DNA of 64,000 nt from NCBI RefSeq assembly GCF_900187975.1, contig NZ_FZPC01000016.1, positions 1 to 64,000 of the forward strand. Reading direction: 5' to 3'. The position numbers were made by a program, and so were the translations under genes. Positions within the stretch are counted from its first letter, which is position 1. Every line of letters begins with the position of its first letter. This DNA comes from Pseudomonas delhiensis. GTDB lineage: Bacteria > Pseudomonadota > Gammaproteobacteria > Pseudomonadales > Pseudomonadaceae. This document shows positions 33,292 to 40,268 of the stretch, one piece after another. The notes under the pieces were generated by a model. That model did not search any database. It was not told the origin of the DNA and saw only the letters and a program-made list of their open reading frames with translations.

Positions 33292-34197
33292 TCAGGCGCT
33301 CTCGCGCTCCCAGACGTAGAGGGTGGCCGGCTCCGGCTCCCAGACGCGCGCCTTGTCGATGCCCGGCAGGCTGGCCAGGGCCTGGTATTCCGAGGCCATG
33401 GCCACGTAGTCGTCGGTCTCGGCCAGTACCGCCGGCTTGCAGGCGATGGGGTCGCGGATCACCGCGAAGCCGTTGCGGGTGCCGATGGCGAAGGTGAAGA
33501 AACCGTCCAGGTCGTTCAGCGCGCCGTCCAGGGCCTGGGCCAGGCTGTCGCCCTGGCGCAGGCGCCAGGTCAGGTAGCCGGCGGCCACTTCGCTGTCGTT
33601 GTCGGTCTCGAAGGCGATGCCCTGGCGCTTGAGTTCCTGGCGCAGGCGGAAGTGGTTGGACAGCGAGCCGTTGTGCACCAGGCACAGGTCGGCGCCGGTG
33701 GAGAACGGGTGGCTGCCCTCCATGGTCACCGCGCTCTCGGTGGCCATGCGGGTGTGGCCGATGATGTGGCTGCCCTTCATGCCGGCCAGGCCGAAACGCT
33801 GGGAGATTTCCTGCGGCAGACCCATGCCCTTGAGGATCTCGATGCTCTGCCCGGCGCTCATGATGCGCACCGCCGGGGCCAGCTCGGCCAGGGCCTCGCG
33901 CACCGCGGCTTCGTCGCAGTGGATCTTCAGCACCGCGGCGCTGGCGTTCTGGAACCAGTCCAGCGAGCAGCCCAGGCGCGCTTCCAGGGCGCCCATCAGC
34001 TCGGCCCAGGGGTAGCCGGCGTCGCTGGCCTGCAGGGTCAGCTTGACCCAGCCGTCGGCCACCTCGTCACCGTAGATGGCGAAGCCGGCGCTGTCCGGGC
34101 CGCGGTCGGTCATGGCTTGCAGCATGGGTTCGAAGAGTTTGCCGAGCTGGCTCTCCAGCTCGGTTTTCTTCAGGTAGAGGCCTACGATTCCGCACAT
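33292..34197 (-). CDS. mgsA: N-methylglutamate synthase subunit A (class II amidotransferase)
   Basis: This 301-residue protein is a class II (Ntn-type) glutamine amidotransferase domain. The catalytic nucleophile is Cys2, in MCGIVGLYL, exposed after removal of the initiator methionine; further signatures are RGPDSAGFAIYGDE near 33, GHTRMATES near 147 and HNGSLSNHFRLRQEL near 172. In N-methylglutamate synthase it should release methylamine from gamma-glutamylmethylamide rather than ammonia from glutamine. GAAGGAGACGAACC is a strong ribosome site that fixes the start. It is second in the operon, after gmaS, with about 90 bases between them. Confidence 0.93.
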   Translation of the reverse strand: MCGIVGLYLKKTELESQLGKLFEPMLQAMTDRGPDSAGFAIYGDEVADGWVKLTLQASDAGYPWAELMGALEARLGCSLDWFQNASAAVLKIHCDEAAVREALAELAPAVRIMSAGQSIEILKGMGLPQEISQRFGLAGMKGSHIIGHTRMATESAVTMEGSHPFSTGADLCLVHNGSLSNHFRLRQELKRQGIAFETDNDSEVAAGYLTWRLRQGDSLAQALDGALNDLDGFFTFAIGTRNGFAVIRDPIACKPAVLAETDDYVAMASEYQALASLPGIDKARVWEPEPATLYVWERESA

Positions 34198-34288
34198 GGT
34201 TCGTCTCCTTCGAGGCAGCAGGCGACCGCCGCGTGGTGTTCACGGTCGCCCAGAGGGGTAAATGAGGTGCGCCCGGCGGGCGCGGCGG

Positions 34289-35623
34289 TCAGAAGAATTC
34301 GGTGTAGCGCTGGATCTCCCAGTCGGAGACGTGGCGGCTGTATTCCACCCACTCCATGCGCTTGAGCTTGATGAACTCGTCGACGATCTCGGCGCCGAGC
34401 ACCTCGCGGAACAGCGGGTCGGCCTCCAGGGCGTCGGTGGCCTCCTTCAGCGACTGCGGCAGGGTCTTGATGCCGCGCGCGGCGATCGCCTCCAGGCTGA
34501 GGTTGTAGAGGTTCTCGTTGCACATCTCGCCCGGTTCCAACTGGCGGTCGATGCCATCCAGGCCCGCGGCGATGATGGCGGCGGTCACCAGGTAGGGGTT
34601 GCAGCCGGCGTCGGGCAGGCGGAACTCCAGGCGGCCGTAGGGGATGCGCACCATCGCCGAGCGGTTGTTGGCGCCGTAGGCGATGAACGCCGGGGCCCAG
34701 GTGGCGCCGGACAGCGAGCGGCCCACCACCAGGCGCTTGTAGGAGTTGACCGTGGGCGCGGCGAAGGCGCACAGGGCCGGGCCGTGGGCCAGCAGGCCGG
34801 CGGCGAAGTGGTAGGCCAGCTTCGACAGGCCCATGCCGCTGGGGTCGGACGGGTCGTGGAAGAGGTTCTTGTTGGTCGCGCTGGCGATCGACAGGTGGAA
34901 GTGCATGCCGTTGCCGGCGCGCCTGGGGTCGGGCTTGGGCATGAACGAGCAGATCATGCCCAGGTCGTTGGCGATCTCGCCGGCGGCCATGCGGAAGAAG
35001 GTGAAGCGGTCGGCCGACTCCATGGCGTCGCTGTAGGTGTAGTTGATCTCGAACTGGCCGTTGGCGTCCTCGTGGTCGATCTGGTAGATGTCGAAGCCCA
35101 CCGGCTGCAGGGCCTCGGTCAGGCGTTCGAGGAACTCGCGGGAGCGCGACAGGCCCTTGTAGTCGTAGCAGGGCTTGTCGAGGTTGTCCGAGGCGTCCAC
35201 CAGCTGCAGCTTGCCCTGGGCGTCGCGGCGGAACAGGCTGAATTCCGGCTCAAGACCAGTGTTCAGCACCCAGCCCTTGTCGGCCAGGCGCTGCACCTGC
35301 TGCTGCAGCACGAAGCGGCTGTCGTAGGGGTGCGGCTTGCCGTCGACGTGGCCGATGCAGACCACCCGGCCGTAGCCCGGCTGCCAGGGCACCGGGATCA
35401 GCGTGGCAAGGTCGCCGCGGGCCATGAAGTCCGGGCCGTGGGGCTCCATGCCCATGCCGCAGATGGCGAACCCGGCGAACCCGGCGCCCTCCTCGGCCAC
35501 CGCCTTGAGGCCGGACACCGGCACCGACTTGGTCTTCGCGGCGCCGTGGATGTCGACGAACTGCGCCAGCACGTACTTGATGCCGTGCTGGTCGATGGTG
35601 CGCTGGGTTTCGGGTGGCAACAT
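34289..35623 (-). CDS. gmaS: Gamma-glutamylmethylamide synthetase
   Basis: This 444-residue glutamine-synthetase homologue joins methylamine and glutamate with ATP to give gamma-glutamylmethylamide, the entry step of the N-methylglutamate pathway. Glutamine-synthetase signatures are present: [23 protein letters not shown] metal-binding segment (residues about 180-200), the glycine loop [10 protein letters not shown] near 262, and the ATP/ammonium-flap region [22 protein letters not shown] near 320-340. It is shorter and more divergent than ordinary GlnA, and its position before mgsABC settles the call. The start MLPPETQ is preceded by GGAGAG; a longer frame into the promoter is rejected. A near-perfect sigma-54 promoter lies at 35734-35749. 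Confidence 0.93.
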   Translation of the reverse strand: MLPPETQRTIDQHGIKYVLAQFVDIHGAAKTKSVPVSGLKAVAEEGAGFAGFAICGMGMEPHGPDFMARGDLATLIPVPWQPGYGRVVCIGHVDGKPHPYDSRFVLQQQVQRLADKGWVLNTGLEPEFSLFRRDAQGKLQLVDASDNLDKPCYDYKGLSRSREFLERLTEALQPVGFDIYQIDHEDANGQFEINYTYSDAMESADRFTFFRMAAGEIANDLGMICSFMPKPDPRRAGNGMHFHLSIASATNKNLFHDPSDPSGMGLSKLAYHFAAGLLAHGPALCAFAAPTVNSYKRLVVGRSLSGATWAPAFIAYGANNRSAMVRIPYGRLEFRLPDAGCNPYLVTAAIIAAGLDGIDRQLEPGEMCNENLYNLSLEAIAARGIKTLPQSLKEATDALEADPLFREVLGAEIVDEFIKLKRMEWVEYSRHVSDWEIQRYTEFF

Positions 35624-35699
35624 GGGGGAGCTCTCCGGTTGAATGGGCAAGGCGTTGTCGATGCCTGGGGCGGTTTGCGCCGGGGGTTTCGCCCGTCGA

Positions 35700-35734
35700 A
35701 TTCCGCTCAGGAAACTTACTTTCCCATTAGGAAT
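35700..35734. promoter_or_regulatory. Operator-like pair at the gmaS transcription start
   Basis: Two motif copies 20 bp apart: 35700-35714 (ATTCCGCTCAGGAAA) and 35720-35734 (TTTCCCATTAGGAAT). The second abuts the -12 element of the gmaS sigma-54 promoter, the same placement as at amtB. Confidence 0.65.
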
Positions 35735-35749
35735 GCAATGCCAGTGCCA
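35734..35749 (-). promoter_or_regulatory. Sigma-54 promoter of gmaS-mgsABC
   Basis: The minus strand reads TGGCACTGGCATTGCA, matching TGGCACG-N4-TTGCA at every position except one, with the correct ten-base spacing of GG and GC. It lies about 110 bases before the gmaS start codon, giving a leader of about 100 bases. Confidence 0.85.
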
Positions 35750-35794
35750 AGTCCGGTGCACCATGATGGATGGCAGCCACGGCGGCTTTTCTTC

Positions 35795-35829
35795 TGTATA
35801 TATGGGAAACTAGCTTTCACTGTGGGAAA
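35795..35829. promoter_or_regulatory. Second operator-like pair in the gmaS/xre intergenic region
   Basis: Two motif copies 20 bp apart: 35795-35809 (TGTATATATGGGAAA) and 35815-35829 (TTTCACTGTGGGAAA, a full TTTC-N7-GAAA match). They lie between the gmaS promoter and the divergent xre gene. Confidence 0.6.
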
Positions 35830-35858
35830 GTGGCAACGCACCACTCGCCCTTCCGCAC

Positions 35859-35893
35859 TTTCTCAGTGCGAAACTAATATTCTTGAACCTAAA
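35859..35893. promoter_or_regulatory. Third operator-like pair, next to the xre start
   Basis: Two motif copies 20 bp apart: 35859-35873 (TTTCTCAGTGCGAAA, a full match) and 35879-35893 (ATTCTTGAACCTAAA). They end 18 bases before the xre start codon and overlap a possible -10 (TAATAT, 35875-35880), as expected for autoregulation. Confidence 0.6.
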
Positions 35894-35910
35894 CCGTGCA
35901 GGAACCCTGA

Positions 35911-36504
35911 ATGTCGACCGAGACCCAACCGCGCCTCCGCCTGGAGCAGTACCTGGGCATGCAGATCAAGCGCCAGCGCCAGGCGCAGGAGCTCAAGCTG
36001 GCGGACGTGGCGCGCATCGCGGGGATCAGCCAGGGCATGCTGAGCAAGATCGAGAACGCCCAGGTCTCCACCAGCCTCGACACCCTGAGCCGCCTGTGCG
36101 ACGTGCTCGGCATGCCGATGTCGAAACTCTTCAGCCAGTACGACCAGCCCGACGGCAACGCCCTGCTGGTGAAGGCCGGCGACGGCCTGGAAGTGGTGCG
36201 CCGGGGCACCGAGAAAGGTCACACCTACCAGTTGCTCAACCACACCCGCGGGCCGAAGAAGAACTTCGAGGCCTACATGGTCAGCATGGACGACGCCAGC
36301 GAGGAGTTCCCGACCTTCTCCCACCCCGGCACCGAGTTCCTCCACCTGCTCGAGGGCGAGCTGGTGTACCGCCACGGCAACCAGCTCTACCCCATGCAGG
36401 CCGGCGACAGCCTGACCTTCGACGGCGAGACGCCCCACGGCCCGGAGAAGCTGGTGCAGGTGCCGATACGGCTGTTGTCGATCATGAACTACGGCAACGA
36501 CTGA
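35911..36504 (+). CDS. XRE-cupin transcriptional regulator
   Basis: This 197-residue regulator has an N-terminal Cro/C1-type helix-turn-helix (about 15-72, with LADVARIAGISQGMLSKIENAQVSTSLDTLSRL) and a C-terminal cupin domain (about 120-195, with HPGTEFLHLLEGELVYRHG and DSLTFDGETPHGPEKL) that can bind a small molecule. Proteins of this layout commonly control amine, polyamine or amino-acid genes. It is divergent from gmaS, and the 290 bases between them hold three of the paired operator-like motifs. It is the best candidate to bind all the motifs in the island; gamma-glutamylmethylamide or N-methylglutamate are plausible ligands (inference). CAGGAACCCTGA precedes the start. Confidence 0.92.
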   Translation: MSTETQPRLRLEQYLGMQIKRQRQAQELKLADVARIAGISQGMLSKIENAQVSTSLDTLSRLCDVLGMPMSKLFSQYDQPDGNALLVKAGDGLEVVRRGTEKGHTYQLLNHTRGPKKNFEAYMVSMDDASEEFPTFSHPGTEFLHLLEGELVYRHGNQLYPMQAGDSLTFDGETPHGPEKLVQVPIRLLSIMNYGND

Positions 36505-36597
36505 GGCGCCGGGAAGCCGGGAACGGCCTTCCTCCGCAGGAGCGGATTCATCGGCGATTTCCCAGCGGGGCTCGGCCTATCGCGGATAAGACCCCAT

Positions 36598-36715
36598 CGC
36601 ACCATCCCCTGTAGGAGCGCGCCCTGCGCGCGATTTCGCGGGCAGGGCCCGCTCCTACAATTGCCATGAGGCACGGTATCCCGTAGGGCGCATAACCGTT
36701 CGCGGTTATCCGCCG
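36598..36715. repeat. 118-bp composite REP repeat, copy 2
   Basis: Same 118 bases as 30918-31035, with one visible mismatch (T for C in GGCACGGTAYCCCG). It contains the REP palindrome at 36610-36659. It lies in the 453-base gap between xre and purU2, which otherwise holds the purU2 promoter region and no gene. Confidence 0.85.
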
Positions 36716-36773
36716 ATGGCCGTGGCACCAATGCCCTGCGTCCTTCCTTCCCCTCGACCATTCGGCCGAAAAC

Positions 36774-36808
36774 TTTCCTGACAGGATAAAAATTTTCCCA
36801 AGGGTATG
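36774..36808. promoter_or_regulatory. Operator-like pair upstream of the purU2-folD-mgd operon
   Basis: Two motif copies 20 bp apart: 36774-36788 (TTTCCTGACAGGATA, containing the palindrome TCCTGACAGGA) and 36794-36808 (TTTCCCAAGGGTATG). The second touches the -35 element of the putative promoter at 36807. Confidence 0.6.
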
Positions 36809-36835
36809 GACCCACGGATTCGCTTCGCCTATAAA
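36807..36835 (+). promoter_or_regulatory. Putative sigma-70 promoter of purU2-folD-mgdABCD
   Basis: TGGACC (-35, 36807-36812) and TATAAA (-10, 36830-36835) are 17 bases apart, which would put the start near 36842 and give a leader of about 115 bases. It is flanked on both sides by island operator motifs. Confidence 0.5.
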
Positions 36836-36869
36836 AGCGCGAAAGGAAATTTATATTCCCAACAGTAAA
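36835..36869. promoter_or_regulatory. Second operator-like pair of the purU2 promoter (one copy weak)
   Basis: 36855-36869 (ATTCCCAACAGTAAA) is a good copy; 20 bp earlier, 36835-36849 keeps only the GAAA half. Downstream, two GC-rich relatives (CCTTCGCCGGCGAAA at 36874-36888 and TTTCACCGGCGAACC at 36894-36908) are again 20 bp apart. Confidence 0.45.
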
Positions 36870-36957
36870 AAATCCTTCGCCGGCGAAAGCCCCTTTCACC
36901 GGCGAACCTTCCGCCCTTGCGCGCCGAGCTGCCTCCCACTCACTTCGAGGACCCGAC

Positions 36958-37824
36958 ATGCACCACGCCCCCAGCCACTTCATCATCCGCATCAGTTGCC
37001 CGGCGGTGTCCGGGATAGTCGCGGCGGTGACCACCTACCTGGCCGAGCAGGGTTGCTACATCAGCGAGATGGCGCAGTTCGACGACGAAGGCAACGGCCG
37101 CTTCTTCATGCGCGCCGTGTTCCGCTTCAACCAGGGCCTGGATGGCGACATCGGCAATATCGAATCCGGTTTCGCCGACGTGGCCAGCCGCTTCGACATG
37201 GACTGGAGCCTGCACAGCAGCGCCAAGCCCATGCGCGTGCTGCTGATGGTCAGCAAGTTCGACCATTGCCTGGCCGACCTGCTCTACCGCCACGCCAAGG
37301 GCGAGCTGGACATGACCATCACCGCCATCGTCTCCAACCACCTCGACCTGCGCCCCATGGCCGAGCGCGAGGGCATCCGCTTCATCTACCTGCCGGTGAC
37401 GAAAGACACCAAGGCCCAGCAGGAAGCCGAGCTGCTGAAGATCGTCGCCGAGACCGGCACCGAACTGGTGGTGCTCGCCCGCTACATGCAGATCCTCTCC
37501 GACGACCTGTGCAGGCAGCTCTCCGGCAAGGCCATCAACATCCACCACTCCTTCCTCCCCGGCTTCAAGGGCGCCAAGCCCTACCACCAGGCCTACGAGC
37601 GCGGCGTGAAGCTGATCGGCGCCACCGCCCACTACGTCACCAGCGACCTCGACGAGGGCCCGATCATCGAGCAGGAAGTGCAGCGCGTGGACCACGCCTA
37701 CGCCCCCGACGACCTGGTGGCCATCGGCCGTGACACCGAGACCATCGCCCTCTCCCGCGCGGTGAAGTACCACCTGGAACACCGCGTCTTCCTCAACCAC
37801 GACCGCACGGTGATCTTCAAATGA
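36958..37824 (+). CDS. purU: Formyltetrahydrofolate deformylase (copy 2)
   Basis: This 288-residue paralogue of the enzyme at 22527-23384 has the same reaction: 10-formyl-tetrahydrofolate to formate and tetrahydrofolate. The ACT-like N-terminus (about 1-90) differs noticeably from copy 1, whereas the catalytic domain from [19 protein letters not shown] to the end is almost the same, with the catalytic [10 protein letters not shown] and DEGPIIEQE segments. It begins the operon purU2-folD-mgdABCD and overlaps folD by four bases (ATGA). It is placed to drain the methylene- and formyl-folate made by N-methylglutamate dehydrogenase. The ribosome site is weak (TTCGAGGACCCGAC). Confidence 0.93.
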   Translation: MHHAPSHFIIRISCPAVSGIVAAVTTYLAEQGCYISEMAQFDDEGNGRFFMRAVFRFNQGLDGDIGNIESGFADVASRFDMDWSLHSSAKPMRVLLMVSKFDHCLADLLYRHAKGELDMTITAIVSNHLDLRPMAEREGIRFIYLPVTKDTKAQQEAELLKIVAETGTELVVLARYMQILSDDLCRQLSGKAINIHHSFLPGFKGAKPYHQAYERGVKLIGATAHYVTSDLDEGPIIEQEVQRVDHAYAPDDLVAIGRDTETIALSRAVKYHLEHRVFLNHDRTVIFK

Positions 37825-38708
37825 ATGCCATTCCCAGCGTCAAGCTCATCGACGGCAAGGCCACCTCGGCACGGGTGCTCGCCGAGGTCCGCGAGGAAGT
37901 CCTGGCCCTGCGCGAGCACGGCATCCAGCCGGGTCTCGCCGTGGTGCTGGTGGGCAGCGACCCGGCCAGCCAGGTCTACGTGCGCAATAAAGTGCTGCGC
38001 GCCGAGGAAGTCGGCATCCGCTCGCTGGAGCACAAGCTGCCGGCCGACACCGGCGAAAGCGCCCTGCTCCAGCTCATCGCCGAGCTGAACGACGACCCGG
38101 CGGTGAACGGCATCCTCGTGCAACTGCCGCTGCCCGGGCACATCGACGAGAACCGCGTGCTCCAGGCCATCGACCCGCTGAAGGACGTCGACGGCTTCCA
38201 CAGCGAGAACGTCGGCGGCCTCAGCCAGGGCCGCGACGTGCTCACGCCCTGCACGCCGGCCGGCTGCATGCGCCTGCTGCACGACACCTGCGGCGACCTC
38301 TCCGGCAAGCACGCGGTGGTGATCGGCCGCTCCAACATCGTCGGCAAGCCCATGGCCGCGCTGCTGCTCAAGGCCCACTGCACGGTGACCGTGGTGCATT
38401 CGCGCAGCGCCAACCTGCGTGAGCTGTGCCGCCAGGCCGACATAGTCGTCGCCGCCGTCGGCAAGCCGCGCCTGGTCGACGCCAGTTGGCTGAAGCCCGG
38501 CGCCGTGGTGATAGACGTGGGCATCAACCGCATCGACGAGGACGGCCGCAGCAAGCTGGTCGGCGACGTCGACTTCGACAGCGCCCTGGCCCAGGCCGCG
38601 GCCATCACCCCGGTGCCCGGCGGCGTCGGGCCGATGACCATCGCCTACCTGATGAAGAACACCCTGGCCGCCGCGCGCCTGCAACGCGCCGGCGCCACCG
38701 CGGAGTAA
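37821..38708 (+). CDS. folD: Bifunctional methylenetetrahydrofolate dehydrogenase/cyclohydrolase
   Basis: This 295-residue cytoplasmic enzyme oxidises methylene-tetrahydrofolate with NADP+ and hydrolyses the product to 10-formyl-tetrahydrofolate. Signatures are [23 protein letters not shown] near 40 (with the catalytic Tyr and Lys), [14 protein letters not shown] near 92-105, [17 protein letters not shown] near 163-180 for nucleotide binding, and [15 protein letters not shown] near 255-270. It overlaps purU2 by four bases and precedes mgdA by five, so the enzymes that make and use methylene-folate are co-expressed. A housekeeping folD is expected elsewhere in the genome, so this is a pathway-specific copy (inference). 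Confidence 0.95.
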   Translation: MNAIPSVKLIDGKATSARVLAEVREEVLALREHGIQPGLAVVLVGSDPASQVYVRNKVLRAEEVGIRSLEHKLPADTGESALLQLIAELNDDPAVNGILVQLPLPGHIDENRVLQAIDPLKDVDGFHSENVGGLSQGRDVLTPCTPAGCMRLLHDTCGDLSGKHAVVIGRSNIVGKPMAALLLKAHCTVTVVHSRSANLRELCRQADIVVAAVGKPRLVDASWLKPGAVVIDVGINRIDEDGRSKLVGDVDFDSALAQAAAITPVPGGVGPMTIAYLMKNTLAAARLQRAGATAE

Positions 38709-38713
38709 GCAGC

Positions 38714-39955
38714 ATGCCTTTCGCCCTCCTGAAATACGGCCTGAGCGCCGACTACCCGGTGGAAGTCGACCTGCCGCCGCCCTGCGAGCTGAAGCCGCGC
38801 TACGACGTGGTGATCATCGGCGGCGGTGGCCACGGCCTGGCCACCGCCTACTACCTGGCCAAGTACCACGGCGTGACCAACGTGGCGGTGCTGGAGAAGG
38901 CCTACCTGGGCGGCGGCAACACCGCGCGCAACACCGCGGTGATCCGCTCCAACTACCTCACCAGCGAGGGCGTGAAGTTCTACGCCGAGTCGGTGCGGAT
39001 GTTCCAGGGCCTGTCCAACGAGTTCGACTTCAACATCATGTACTCCGAGCGCGGCCAGCTGACCCTGGCCCACACCGACGCCACGGTGCGCGCCTTCCGC
39101 CAGCGCGCCGAAGTGAACAGGCACTTCGGCGGGCGCACCGAGATGATCGACCGCCAGCAGATCCGCGAGCTGGTGCCCACGCTCAACCTCGACCCCGGCC
39201 ACCTGCCGGTGCTCGCCGGCCTGTGGCACATCGACGGCGCCACCGCGCGCCACGACGCCGTGGCCTGGGGCTACGCCAAGCAGGCGGCCAAGCGCGGCGT
39301 GGAAATCCACCAGCTCACCGAAGTGCAGGACCTGGTGGTGCGAGACGGCCGCATCGAGGCGGTGAAGACCAACCGCGGCACCGTGCAGTGCGGCTGCGTG
39401 GTCCAGGCCATCGCCGGGGCCAGCTCGCTGCTGATGGCCAAGGCCGGCATCCGCGCGCCCATCCACACCTACCCGCTGCAAGCCATGGTCACCCAGCCGT
39501 TCAAGCCGTTCCTAGACCCGCTGGTGAGCTCCTCGGCGCTGCACTGCTACGTGCAGCAGACCAGCCGCGGCGAGATCGTCTTCGGCGGCGGCTCCGACCC
39601 CTACCCGCTGTACAACACCCGCTCCACCCTGGACCTGAAGGAAAGCCTGCTGGCCCACGCCATCGAGATGTTCCCGTTCATGGCCAACGCCAAGCTGATG
39701 CGCCAGTGGGCCGGGATCACCGACATGACCCCCGACTACAGCCCGATCATGGGCCTGTCGCCGGTGGAGAACTACTACCTCGACGCCGGCTGGGGCACCT
39801 GGGGCTTCAAGGCCACGCCCATCTGCGGCAAGACCATGGCGGAACTGGTGGCCAGCGGCGGCAAGGTGCCGGCGCTGATCGCGCCCTTCGCCCTGGAGCG
39901 CTTCAGCCGCTTCCAGCAGGTCAACGAGATGGGCGCCACCGCGGCCAGCCACTGA
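38714..39955 (+). CDS. mgdA: N-methylglutamate dehydrogenase subunit A (SoxB-like flavoprotein)
   Basis: This 413-residue protein resembles the beta subunit of heterotetrameric sarcosine oxidase, the catalytic flavoprotein that oxidises an N-methyl amino acid. The FAD motif VVIIGGGGHGLATAYYLA is at about 34-51, and the block LGGGNTARNTAVIRSNYLTSEG near 68-90 matches the SoxB family. The C-terminal WAGITDMTPDYSPIMG and AGWGTWGFKATPICGKTMAEL complete the flavin fold. In the N-methylglutamate pathway the enzyme demethylates N-methylglutamate to glutamate with tetrahydrofolate as C1 acceptor. Gene order mgdA-B-C-D (SoxB-, SoxD-, SoxA-, SoxG-like) is that of known mgd clusters. Context with gmaS/mgs makes sarcosine oxidase unlikely. 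Confidence 0.93.
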   Translation: MPFALLKYGLSADYPVEVDLPPPCELKPRYDVVIIGGGGHGLATAYYLAKYHGVTNVAVLEKAYLGGGNTARNTAVIRSNYLTSEGVKFYAESVRMFQGLSNEFDFNIMYSERGQLTLAHTDATVRAFRQRAEVNRHFGGRTEMIDRQQIRELVPTLNLDPGHLPVLAGLWHIDGATARHDAVAWGYAKQAAKRGVEIHQLTEVQDLVVRDGRIEAVKTNRGTVQCGCVVQAIAGASSLLMAKAGIRAPIHTYPLQAMVTQPFKPFLDPLVSSSALHCYVQQTSRGEIVFGGGSDPYPLYNTRSTLDLKESLLAHAIEMFPFMANAKLMRQWAGITDMTPDYSPIMGLSPVENYYLDAGWGTWGFKATPICGKTMAELVASGGKVPALIAPFALERFSRFQQVNEMGATAASH

Positions 39956-39965
39956 GGAACCAGCG

Positions 39966-40268
39966 ATGAAGATCCTGACCTGCCCGCTCAACGGGCCGCG
40001 CAACATCAGCGAATTCACCTACGGCGGCGAGTTCAAGCGCATGCCCGACCCGGCCAGCTGCTCCGATGCCGAGTGGGCCGACTACGTGTTCAACAGCGAC
40101 AACGCCGCCGGCATCGTGCTCGAGTGGTGGCTGCACAACGCCTCCAGCTACTGGTTCCTGGCCGAGCGCCACACGGTCACCGACCAGGTGATCCGCACCT
40201 TCGACCCGAAGGAAATCTTCGACCGCCGCATCGACTTCGCCGTCGCCCCGCAGGAGACCGCCCAATGA
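39966..40268 (+). CDS. mgdB: N-methylglutamate dehydrogenase subunit B (SoxD-like delta)
   Basis: This 100-residue protein is homologous to the zinc-binding delta subunit of sarcosine oxidase: EFTYGGEFKRMPDP near 16-29, WADYVF near 37 and the C-terminal ERHTVTDQVI. In sarcosine oxidase the zinc ligands are three cysteines and one histidine. Here Cys6 and His57 remain, but the second cysteine of CPxCG is Asn9 (CPLNG) and the fourth position is Ser61, so the zinc site looks lost. It is a structural subunit without a known active site. GAGGAACCAGCG is the ribosome site, and the stop overlaps the mgdC start (ATGA). Confidence 0.92.
   Translation: MKILTCPLNGPRNISEFTYGGEFKRMPDPASCSDAEWADYVFNSDNAAGIVLEWWLHNASSYWFLAERHTVTDQVIRTFDPKEIFDRRIDFAVAPQETAQ

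Noticed and set aside
36723..36739. TGGCACCAATGCCCTGC as a sigma-54 promoter for purU2
   Set aside because: GG and GC are 12 bases apart instead of 10; sigma-54 spacing is strict.
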